Origin: Sphingomonas sp. | Lineage (GTDB): Bacteria; Pseudomonadota; Alphaproteobacteria; Sphingomonadales; Sphingomonadaceae | Reading direction: 5' to 3' | Assembly: GCA_017418975.1 (NCBI GenBank) | Contig: JAFOMG010000017.1 | Location: forward strand, 806,001-870,000 | Length of the DNA stretch: 64,000 nt | Shown: one piece after another, positions 57,011 through 64,000 of the stretch | Numbering within the stretch: the stretch's first letter is position 1 | How the letters are laid out: the number at the start of each line of letters is the position of its first letter | Notes under the pieces: generated by a model | What the model was told of the DNA's origin: nothing | Database searches by the model: none | Seen by the model: only the letters and a program-made list of their open reading frames with translations | Translations under genes and position numbers: made by a program

Positions 57011-58609
57011 ATGATGAAGCCCATCACCGTGATCGGATTCCTTGGCTCCACGCTCGATGCGAGCAAGTTCGGCCCGTCGCGCTGGAACAAGTGGCGCCCC
57101 TCGGTCGCGCTCGCCATGCACGAGGACCTGCGCGTCGATCGCTTCATCCTGCTGCACGGCTCGCTGCACCGCCGGCTGGCCGAATATGTCGCCGAGGACA
57201 TCGCGTCGGTCTCTCCCGAGACCCGCGTCGAAATGCGCCTGCTCGATTTCGGCGATCCGTGGGATTTCGAGCAGGTGTACGGCAAGTTGCTCGACTTCGC
57301 CCGGGCCGAGCCCCTTGATCCCGATGCCGAGGACTATCTGATCCACATCACCACCGGCACCCATGTCGCGCAGATCTGCCTCTTCCTGCTGACGGAGGCG
57401 CGCTACCTGCCCGGCCGCCTGATCCAGACCCAGCCGCGGCGCGGCACGCCGGGAGACGCGGCGGGGCAGTGGAACGTGATCGACCTCGATCTGTCACGCT
57501 ATGACAGCATCGCCACGCGCTTCGCCGCCGCCGCCAAGGAAGGCACCTCGTTCCTCAAGTCCGGCATCGAGACCCGGAACGCTGCCTTCAACCGGATGAT
57601 CGACGAGATCGAGCGCGTGGCGCTGCGCTCCAAGGCACCGATCCTGCTGATGGGGCCCACGGGAGCGGGCAAGAGCCAGCTCGCGCGGCGCATCTACGAG
57701 CTGAAGCGGCTCAAGCACCAGATCGCCGGCACCTTCGTCGAAGTGAATTGCGCGACGCTGAAGGGCGACGGGGCGATGTCGGCCTTGTTCGGCCACCGCA
57801 AGGGCGCCTTCACCGGCGCGGTCGCCGATCGGCCCGGGCTGCTGCGCGCCGCCGACAAGGGCATGCTGTTCCTCGACGAGATCGGCGAGCTCGGGCTGGA
57901 CGAGCAGGCGATGATCCTGCGCGCGATCGAGGACAAGCGCTTCCTGCCCGTCGGCTCGGACAAGGAAGCGGCGTCGGAGTTCCAGCTGATCGCCGGCACC
58001 AATCGCAGTCTGGGCGAGGCCGTGGCCACCGGCGGGTTTCGAGACGATCTCTATGCGCGCCTGAACCTGTGGACCTTCCAATTGCCCGGCCTGGCCGAGC
58101 GGCGCGAGGACATCGAGCCCAATCTCGACTATGAGCTGGATCGCTTCGCCGAGCGCGAGGGCAGCCGCGCCAGCTTCAACAAGGAGGCGCGGCAACGCTA
58201 TGTGGCGTTCGCGACCGGCCCGGATGCCCATTGGCCTGGCAATTTCCGCGACCTCGCGGCCAGCATCACCCGGATGGCGACGCTCAGCCCCACGGGCCGG
58301 ATCGACATGGAGTGCGTCGAGGCGGAGATTCAGCGCCTGAAGCGGCTCTGGTCCGGCCAGGGCGACGAGGGCGCGGACCTGCTGGCGGAAATTCTCGCGC
58401 CCGACATTCTGGCCGGCATCGACCTTTTCGATCGGGTGCAGCTTGCCGAAACCATCCGGATCTGCCGGAAGAGCCGGTCCCTCTCCGAAGCCGGGCGCAC
58501 GCTCTTCGCGGCATCGCGCGCGCGCAGGACATCGGCGAACGATGCCGATCGGCTGCGCAAATATCTCGCGCGCTTCGGGCTGGACTGGGCGAGCGCGTCG
58601 TCCGGGTGA
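57011..58609 (+). CDS. rtcR: RNA-repair operon activator RtcR (sigma-54 dependent)
   Basis: A 532-residue regulator. Residues 1-185 are the RtcR sensory domain (KPITVIGFLGSTLDASKFGP, RWNKWRPSVALAMHEDLRVD, YLIHITTGTHVAQICLFLLT), a CARF-type fold. The AAA+ domain has Walker A GPTGAGKS (215-222), the sigma-54-contacting GAFTGA (265-270), and Walker B MLFLDEIGELG (DE 289-290). A C-terminal helix-turn-helix (AETIRICRKSRSLSEAGRTL) binds upstream sites. RtcR is thought to sense RNA fragments with cyclic-phosphate ends and then activate the divergent promoter. ATG at 57011 or 57014. Confidence 0.96.
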   Translation: MMKPITVIGFLGSTLDASKFGPSRWNKWRPSVALAMHEDLRVDRFILLHGSLHRRLAEYVAEDIASVSPETRVEMRLLDFGDPWDFEQVYGKLLDFARAEPLDPDAEDYLIHITTGTHVAQICLFLLTEARYLPGRLIQTQPRRGTPGDAAGQWNVIDLDLSRYDSIATRFAAAAKEGTSFLKSGIETRNAAFNRMIDEIERVALRSKAPILLMGPTGAGKSQLARRIYELKRLKHQIAGTFVEVNCATLKGDGAMSALFGHRKGAFTGAVADRPGLLRAADKGMLFLDEIGELGLDEQAMILRAIEDKRFLPVGSDKEAASEFQLIAGTNRSLGEAVATGGFRDDLYARLNLWTFQLPGLAERREDIEPNLDYELDRFAEREGSRASFNKEARQRYVAFATGPDAHWPGNFRDLAASITRMATLSPTGRIDMECVEAEIQRLKRLWSGQGDEGADLLAEILAPDILAGIDLFDRVQLAETIRICRKSRSLSEAGRTLFAASRARRTSANDADRLRKYLARFGLDWASASSG

Positions 58610-58624
58610 GCAGGTCCGCGCCGC

Positions 58625-59791
58625 TCAGGCCGCGCGGCTGACCCTCGAGCGCAGCGTGGCATAGGCCTGGAACAGCTCGGCGAAATGCATGTCCATCGTT
58701 CGCGGCGCCTCGTCCAGCGCGCGGGGCACGATGGCGGAGCGATCCGCGACGAAGCCGAGAATGGCGTCGCGGAGCGACTGGACGTCCCCCGCGCGATATC
58801 GCCGGCTCGGCGCGCGATCGGCATGGTCGGCGGCGCCCCCGCGATCGGGCACGATCACCGGCAGTCCGCTCGCCCGCGCCTCGGCCGCGGCCATGCAGAA
58901 GGTCTCGGCCTCGCAACCATGGACCAGCGCATCCGCGCTCGCCATCAGGCGCGCAAGCGCCGCCCGATCGGCGACCGGCCCCGGGATCCGGATATGGGGG
59001 GAGCCCCCCGCGCGCGCCACCAGCCGGCCCCGCAACCGCCCCTCGCCCACCAGCAGCAGCGCGATCGGATGCAATGTGCCCGCGGAAAGCGCCGCGTCGA
59101 TCACCATGCCCCAGCGCTTCTCCGCCGCGTGGCGGCCGACTCCCAGCAACAGAGTCGCGGAAGGATCGAGATCGCATTCGGCGAGCAACGCGGCACGATA
59201 TTGGGCATCCCGATGCCAGGGCGCGAAGATCCCGGGCTCGACGCCCATCGGGATGGTGACAACGCCGGGCATCCCGCCCGCGCTCAGCCGCGCCGCGAAT
59301 TCCCCGCTGGCGCTGACCACCAGGTCATAGGCCGTGCCCAGGCGACGGAGATGCCGCCAGAAGAAGTCGAACCCGCGATCGATCGTCTCGATGCTCGCGA
59401 CCGGTCCGAACCAGCGATAGGCATAGGCGGACAGCGGATCGGCGTGCATGACCAGCGCGCGCGGCGCGGCCCCGTCCCAGCGCGCCACCATCGACGCGCT
59501 GCTCCAGGGCGACGACGCCTCGACGAAATCGGGACGCCAGCGATCCAGTGCGCGGTGCAGGGTCTTTTCGTTGTCGAAGTAGCGATAGCGCCGATCGAGC
59601 GGAAATGGCGGGGACGCCAGCGTCTCCAATACCGCGCCGGCACCGCGCCGGATCACGGCATCGTGCTTGCCGGGGGCCAGCACGATGACCTCATGGCCCA
59701 GCGCCGCCGCGGCCGCGAGCTTCCGATCGACATAAGACCGCACGCCCCCGCCCAGGGGGGCGTAAAAGGCGCTGACATCGACGATCCTCAT
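58625..59791 (-). CDS. GT4-family glycosyltransferase
   Basis: A 388-residue GT-B enzyme. The N-terminus VDVSAFYAPLGGGVRSYVDR has the acceptor-side glycine loop. The C-terminal donor domain has LLLGVGRHAAEKRWGMVIDA (the G-R-x-x-x-x-K motif) and ASADALVHGCEAETFCMAAA followed by EARASGLPVIVPDRGGAADH, the GT4 E-x7-E region. It transfers a sugar from a nucleotide donor, likely to a lipid or exopolysaccharide. Related glycosyltransferases are often next to DUF2334 deacetylases; one begins at 63884, beyond the FecI/FecR/receptor cassette. Confidence 0.92.
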   Translation of the reverse strand: MRIVDVSAFYAPLGGGVRSYVDRKLAAAAALGHEVIVLAPGKHDAVIRRGAGAVLETLASPPFPLDRRYRYFDNEKTLHRALDRWRPDFVEASSPWSSASMVARWDGAAPRALVMHADPLSAYAYRWFGPVASIETIDRGFDFFWRHLRRLGTAYDLVVSASGEFAARLSAGGMPGVVTIPMGVEPGIFAPWHRDAQYRAALLAECDLDPSATLLLGVGRHAAEKRWGMVIDAALSAGTLHPIALLLVGEGRLRGRLVARAGGSPHIRIPGPVADRAALARLMASADALVHGCEAETFCMAAAEARASGLPVIVPDRGGAADHADRAPSRRYRAGDVQSLRDAILGFVADRSAIVPRALDEAPRTMDMHFAELFQAYATLRSRVSRAA

Positions 59792-59923
59792 CTCGCACCG
59801 GCTCCGTCACCGACGCGATCAGGGCCTGGCTGCCGCAGAACAGGCATGAATTCCGCTCGTTTCTCCATTACTGGAGCAAGGACGCCGCCGGTTACGCTGC
59901 ACCGCAGTAGACCGTGAAATTTT

Positions 59924-60511
59924 TTGTCTTCCGTCTCCGCTTGCCCGGCAAGAGGACATGGGGCAAATGCCGCGATCGGAAGGAGTCGACCGATCCATTC
60001 TCCTGCTTCCGGGCTCACGCAGCTTTACGAGGAACTGCGCGGCGAACTGCTGCGCTTCCTCGTCGCGCGTACCGGCAATCCGGTCGAGGCCGAGGACCTG
60101 CTCCAGGAGCTGTGGCTGCGCACCCGCGACACCCCGCCCGGCCCGATCGCGAATGGCCGCGCCTATCTCTACCGCGCCGCCCAGAATCTCGTGCTCGACC
60201 GCGTCCGCGAGGCACGCCGCCGCGAGACGCGCGACAAGGACTGGAGCGATAGCCAGGCCGAGACGATCGGCGGCGACCGCGTCGATCCGCAGCCCCGGGT
60301 GCTCGATGCCCTGATCGCCCAGGAGGACAGCGCGGCGCTGCACGCGGCGATCGCGAACCTGCCGGAGGGCGCGGGCCGCGCGTTTCGCCTCCACAAGCTC
60401 GAAGGGCTGCCCCATGCCGAAGTGGCGGCGCGGCTTGGCATCAGCCGCAGCGGCGTCGAAAAGCACATCGCCGTCGCGATGACGCATCTGCGCCGCGCGC
60501 TGGAGAACTGA
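59924..60511 (+). CDS. FecI-like ECF sigma factor
   Basis: A 195-residue ECF sigma factor. Region 2 is LTQLYEELRGELLRFLVART, NPVEAEDLLQELWLRTRDTP and RAYLYRAAQNLVLDRVREAR; region 4 is AIANLPEGAGRAFRLHKLEG, LPHAEVAARLGISRSGVEKH, IAVAMTHLRRAL. It directs transcription of the TonB receptor downstream in response to its substrate, through FecR. The start is unclear: TTG at 59924 is the only ATG/GTG/TTG in frame before region 2. GGAAGGAG at about 59980 hints at a later non-standard start. Confidence 0.9.
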   Translation: MSSVSACPARGHGANAAIGRSRPIHSPASGLTQLYEELRGELLRFLVARTGNPVEAEDLLQELWLRTRDTPPGPIANGRAYLYRAAQNLVLDRVREARRRETRDKDWSDSQAETIGGDRVDPQPRVLDALIAQEDSAALHAAIANLPEGAGRAFRLHKLEGLPHAEVAARLGISRSGVEKHIAVAMTHLRRALEN

Positions 60512-60585
60512 GGTGCCACCGTTATGGTGGCGTCTTATGCGACAACAGGGAGGCATCGGCTCGAACCGGTGCCGGGAATCGGGCG

Positions 60586-61524
60586 ATGAACGAGGATATC
60601 CACGAGGCGGCAGCGCGCTGGCATTGCGCGCAACAGCATGACGACATGAAGTGGCGGGGCTTCACCACCTGGCTGGAGGCCGATCCGCGCCACCGCCTCG
60701 CCTATGACGAGATCGCGCTGCTCGACGCGCGGATCGACGCGACGCTTCCGATTCCCTCCGCCGGCATGGGAACACCGGAGATGCCCGCGCGCAGCTTCCC
60801 GCGCTGGGCGATCGGCTCGGGCATCGCCGTCGCGGCGGCGGTCACCCTCGCCATCGGCATCGGCATCGGCATCCGCGACGAGCAGCCGGATGCGCCGGCC
60901 GCGCGGGAATTCGCCAGCGCGCCCAAGGCGACGCGCACCGTGCGGCTCGCCCATGACGTCACTGCCACGCTCGGCGCCGGCTCGCGACTCTCGGAGCCCG
61001 AAGCGGGCGGGCCGATGCGGCTGAGCGGCAGCGCCTTCTTCAACATCCGCCACGATCCCACGCGCAGCGTCGTCGTCGAGGTGGACGGCTATCGCATCCG
61101 CGACGTGGGCACCCGCTTCGCGATCAACTCCGCCGATGGCGTGCTGAGCCTCTCCGTCGAGGAGGGCAAGGTCGCGCTCCAATTGCCCGGGCAGACCTCG
61201 GAAACGCTGGTCGCGGCCGGCCAGGAGGCGATCGCCCAGGCCGGCAGGGTGATGCTGCGCCCGGCGCGCATGACCGGCATCGCTTCGTGGCGGAGCGGAC
61301 GTTTCGTCTATGATCAGACGCCGCTCGCACTGGTCGCCGCCGATATCGCCCGCTACACGGGGCAGCCCGTTTCGGTATCCGGCTCCGCTGCCCAGCGCTC
61401 CTTCTCGGGCGTGCTCGCGCCCGGCGACCGACAGGCAATGGTTTCCACCCTCACCCAATTGACGGGGCTGCATGCGGACAGCGATGGTCAGACGGTCCGG
61501 CTGGTCGATCGTACTGGCAGCTAG
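60586..61524 (+). CDS. FecR-family anti-sigma regulator
   Basis: A 312-residue protein. The N-terminal cytoplasmic DUF4880-type domain reads EAAARWHCAQQHDDMKWRGF and TTWLEADPRHRLAYDEIALL. One TM follows (WAIGSGIAVAAAVTLAIGIG, residues 72-92). The periplasmic FecR domain has LGAGSRLSEPEAGGPMRLSG, SAFFNIRHDPTRSVVVEVDG, YRIRDVGTRFAINSADGVLS and LSVEEGKVALQLPG. It relays the receptor signal to the sigma factor. Its end overlaps the receptor gene by about 50 bases. Confidence 0.93.
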   Translation: MNEDIHEAAARWHCAQQHDDMKWRGFTTWLEADPRHRLAYDEIALLDARIDATLPIPSAGMGTPEMPARSFPRWAIGSGIAVAAAVTLAIGIGIGIRDEQPDAPAAREFASAPKATRTVRLAHDVTATLGAGSRLSEPEAGGPMRLSGSAFFNIRHDPTRSVVVEVDGYRIRDVGTRFAINSADGVLSLSVEEGKVALQLPGQTSETLVAAGQEAIAQAGRVMLRPARMTGIASWRSGRFVYDQTPLALVAADIARYTGQPVSVSGSAAQRSFSGVLAPGDRQAMVSTLTQLTGLHADSDGQTVRLVDRTGS

Positions 61525-63829
61525 CGTACTGGTGCCGCCGCCCGCCCAGGCGCGGGACGAACGTTTCGCGATTTCCCTGCCCGCCGGCAACCCTGCCGAT
61601 ATTCTGGAGGCGCTTTCGGCCCAGACCGGCGTGTCGTTCGTCTATGACGTCCGCCTGCCCGCCGGGCCCACGCGCGCGGCGCGCGGGCGCATGTCCGTGC
61701 GCGAAGCGCTCGACCGCATATTGCAGGGCACGCCAGTCCATGCGGTGCGGATCGGCCCCAGGGCCTTCCGGATCGCCGCACGCCCCCGCCCCCCGCGCCG
61801 GGTCGCGCCGCCGGCCCCGTTGGAGCCCATGGGCGCCGCCACGCTCGATGAGGAGATCGTGGTCACCGCGCGAAAGCTACCCGAGGCCCTGTCATCGATC
61901 GCCGGGGCGATCGCGGTCTATGTGCCCCGCGACCCCACGCGGCGGGACCGCGCGACCCGCGCCAGCGACGTCGCCCGCACCATCGAGGGGCTGAACGTAG
62001 CCAATGGCGGGCTCGGCCGCGAAAGGCCCTTCATCCGTGGTCTCGCGGACAGCCCCTTCAACGGCTTCAGCCAGTCCACGGTGAGCGTTCAGATCGACGA
62101 GGGCCGAGTCACCTATGACGCGGCCGAGCCCGGCCTCTATCTCACCGACATCGCCCGGGTCGAAGTCCTGAAGGGCCCGCAGGGGCCGCTCTACGGCACC
62201 GGCGCGCTCGGCGGCGTCTATCGCATCGTGACCAACCGGCCGGTGATCGGCTCCACATCGGCGGCGGCGACCCTCGGCACGCAGAAGGTGGGATCGGGCG
62301 GCGTGGGCGCGAGCGCCGAGGCGATGCTCAACCTGCCGCTCGTCAGCGACCGCGCGGCGCTGCGCCTAGTGGGCTATGCGCGCAGCGACGCCGGCTGGGT
62401 CGACGACGCCAACGGCCCGTCGGACGTGAATCGCACCCGCATCGCCGGCGGGCGCGCCGCGCTCAGGGTCGCGCCGGCGACCGGATGGACCGCCGATCTG
62501 ATCGGCGCCTATCAGTTGAGCCGGACGGCCGACAGCCAATATGTCGATCGCGACTATGAGGACCTGACCCGCAACATCTCCCAGCGGGAGCCGCGCCAGG
62601 GCGCTTTCGGGCTGGCACAGGGAATCATCGCCGGCCCGATCGGCGCATTGCGGCTCACCGCGGTCACCAGCCATGCCTGGCAGGACCAGCATGACGTGTT
62701 CGATGCCAGCACCGCGGCCGTGCAGCTGGGCGTGCCCGGCGCGCTGCGCTATCGCGACGGCCGTACCTATCGCGTCCTCGACCAGGAGGTGCGGCTGGCC
62801 TCGGCGCCCGGCAGCGCCTTCACCTGGACGGCAGGCGTCTCCTATATCTCGGCGGTGACGCGCGCGACGGGCACGGTGGAAACGGCGACCGGCACCGTAC
62901 CCGATTATTTCGTCCTGCATCGCCGCGTTACCGAGACATCGCTGTTCGCCGACGGCGCCTATCCGCTCACCGCCCGCCTGAAGCTGGCGATCGGCATGCG
63001 CCTGTTCCGCGCCACGACCGAGGACGAGCGCCAGGAGGAACTCGACGCGCGCAAGGTGAACCACGCGGTGATCGGCTTTACTCCCAGCGCCTCGCTTTCC
63101 TATCAGCTCGCGGACGATCGCCTTCTCTATGTCCGGCTCGGCACCGCGTACCGGCCGGGCGGCATCGATCCCAGCAACAGCCGGACCGGCCGCTACGTCG
63201 GGGATTCCGTCCGCAGCATCGAAGCCGGCGGACGGGCGAGTTTCGACGGCGGCCGGCTGGACCTCGCCTTTGCCGGTTTTCATGTCGGCTGGCACAATAT
63301 CCAGTCGGACTATCTCGAGACCGCGGGCCTGGTCGCCACGCACAATGCCGGCGACGCGATGATATTCGGGGTGGAGGGAAGCGCGTCCTGGCGGCCGGGC
63401 GGCGGCTGGCAATTGCGCGGCGGCTTCACCATCCAGCGCCCGCGGCTGATCAATGCGGCGGACGGCACCCGCCTGCCCAGGGATCGCCGCCTGCCCGTCG
63501 TCCCCGACCTTGCCGGCGACTTCACCATAGCGCGCGCCCTCCGCCTGTTCGGGCACGAGGTAACGCCCTATGCCGCGCTCAACTATGTCGGAGCTTCGCG
63601 GCTGAGCTTCGACGACGGCCTGGATCGCGGCATGGGCGACTATGCGCTGGCCCGCATCGGCGTCACGACCATGATCGGCCCCTTCACCCTCGCGCTCGAC
63701 CTCGACAATGCGCTCGACGCGCGCGCGGACAGCTTCGCCTATGGCAACCCCTTCTCGATCCGCAGCGAACATCAGTACACGCCGCTTCGGCCGCGCACCT
63801 TCTCGCTTTCCCTCTCGCGCAGCTTCTGA
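61472..63829 (+). CDS. STN-domain TonB-dependent transducer receptor
   Basis: A 785-residue receptor. After the signal peptide (SIVLAASVLVPPPAQA) comes an STN signalling domain (FAISLPAGNPADILEALSAQ, TGVSFVYDVRL, RMSVREALDRILQGTPVHAV), a TonB box (EEIVVTARKLPEALSSIAGA), and a plug with RVEVLKGPQGPLYGTGALGG. The long barrel ends in Phe (RTFSLSLSRSF). The STN domain and adjacent FecI/FecR genes show that it regulates its own expression, probably in response to an iron complex or a glycan. ATG at 61472 is used; ATG at 61484 is also possible. Both overlap fecR. Confidence 0.94.
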   Translation: MRTAMVRRSGWSIVLAASVLVPPPAQARDERFAISLPAGNPADILEALSAQTGVSFVYDVRLPAGPTRAARGRMSVREALDRILQGTPVHAVRIGPRAFRIAARPRPPRRVAPPAPLEPMGAATLDEEIVVTARKLPEALSSIAGAIAVYVPRDPTRRDRATRASDVARTIEGLNVANGGLGRERPFIRGLADSPFNGFSQSTVSVQIDEGRVTYDAAEPGLYLTDIARVEVLKGPQGPLYGTGALGGVYRIVTNRPVIGSTSAAATLGTQKVGSGGVGASAEAMLNLPLVSDRAALRLVGYARSDAGWVDDANGPSDVNRTRIAGGRAALRVAPATGWTADLIGAYQLSRTADSQYVDRDYEDLTRNISQREPRQGAFGLAQGIIAGPIGALRLTAVTSHAWQDQHDVFDASTAAVQLGVPGALRYRDGRTYRVLDQEVRLASAPGSAFTWTAGVSYISAVTRATGTVETATGTVPDYFVLHRRVTETSLFADGAYPLTARLKLAIGMRLFRATTEDERQEELDARKVNHAVIGFTPSASLSYQLADDRLLYVRLGTAYRPGGIDPSNSRTGRYVGDSVRSIEAGGRASFDGGRLDLAFAGFHVGWHNIQSDYLETAGLVATHNAGDAMIFGVEGSASWRPGGGWQLRGGFTIQRPRLINAADGTRLPRDRRLPVVPDLAGDFTIARALRLFGHEVTPYAALNYVGASRLSFDDGLDRGMGDYALARIGVTTMIGPFTLALDLDNALDARADSFAYGNPFSIRSEHQYTPLRPRTFSLSLSRSF

Positions 63830-63883
63830 CGAAAAAAATCGCGTCATGGCTGCGGCATTGGCCGGCGGCGGCGTCTTGCCCAT

Positions 63884-64000
63884 GTGACCCGACCCGGAAC
63901 AGCATCGCCCCGCAGGCTTCTGGCCTCGATCCACGACGTGTCGCCGCGGCACGAGCCGGCGATCGATCGGCTCTTCGGCGAGCTCGCATCGGTGGGCGTG
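63884..64000 (+). CDS. DUF2334-type polysaccharide deacetylase (5' part only)
   Basis: Thirty-nine codons before the window ends. GTG at 63884 is followed by PRRLLASIHDVSPRHEPAID and RLFGELASVGV. LASIHDVSP with the catalytic Asp is the first motif of DUF2334/polysaccharide-deacetylase proteins. Only the N-terminus can be judged. It probably belongs functionally with the glycosyltransferase at 58625-59791. Confidence 0.75.
   Translation, partial: MTRPGTASPRRLLASIHDVSPRHEPAIDRLFGELASVGV

Overview
The window is a contiguous, densely coded, GC-rich chromosomal segment. The gene content points to Sphingomonas or a close relative (Alphaproteobacteria, Sphingomonadales): a zwf-pgl-edd-glk-eda Entner-Doudoroff cluster, two large TonB-dependent receptors, a FecI/FecR/STN-receptor cassette, Tad pilus proteins, a single LolC/E-type permease, and many REP-like palindromes in the gaps. 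No plasmid, prophage or CRISPR signature was seen. All identifications rest on motifs read by eye; no database search was run.

Layout. 1-6.7 kb: Lrp regulator, secreted TPR protein, MraZ-like regulator with a coupled CxxC protein, then a minus-strand set lolC-lolD-lepB-GNAT-glutathione peroxidase. 6.7-16.9 kb: a structured non-coding region, PilZ protein, TadE/TadG, a Phd-PAS fusion, a TonB receptor, an Hsp20 gene with an RpoH-type promoter and ROSE-like leader, and a chemoreceptor. 17-28.5 kb: cyclophilin, pyrG, secG, MarR, an SH3 remnant, argC and the Entner-Doudoroff cluster. 28.5-38 kb: a broken GIY-YIG cassette, truncated hemoglobin, S10 peptidase, mltG and the fatty-acid genes fabF-acpP-fabG-fabD; a GxxExxY cassette bounded by 30-bp inverted repeats sits between fabG and fabD. 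38-51.2 kb: secreted proteins, rpsF-rpsR-rplI, two tandem CAP proteins, mutL, the rod-shape operon mreBCD-mrdA-rodA, and tRNA-Lys(CUU).

51.4-58.6 kb holds the most interesting system: a complete RNA-repair locus. RtcR, a sigma-54 activator, is divergent from an operon that reads promoter, tRNA-Pro-like RNA, rsr (Ro60/TROVE protein), three tandem Y RNAs, rtcB (RNA ligase), a nucleotidyltransferase, and rtcA (RNA 3'-phosphate cyclase). The 484 bases between rsr and rtcB look like tRNA debris. They resolve into three tandem RNAs of about 162, 142 and 129 nt. Each is closed by a 9-12 bp helix that starts with GGCGAATG and ends with CTCGTCGCC. Each contains tRNA arms in permuted order, with the acceptor-like stem closed into a hairpin. 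This matches bacterial Y RNAs (YrlA type), but with three copies built from visibly different tRNA backbones.

58.6-64 kb: a glycosyltransferase, the FecI/FecR/receptor cassette, and the start of a DUF2334-type polysaccharide deacetylase running off the end.
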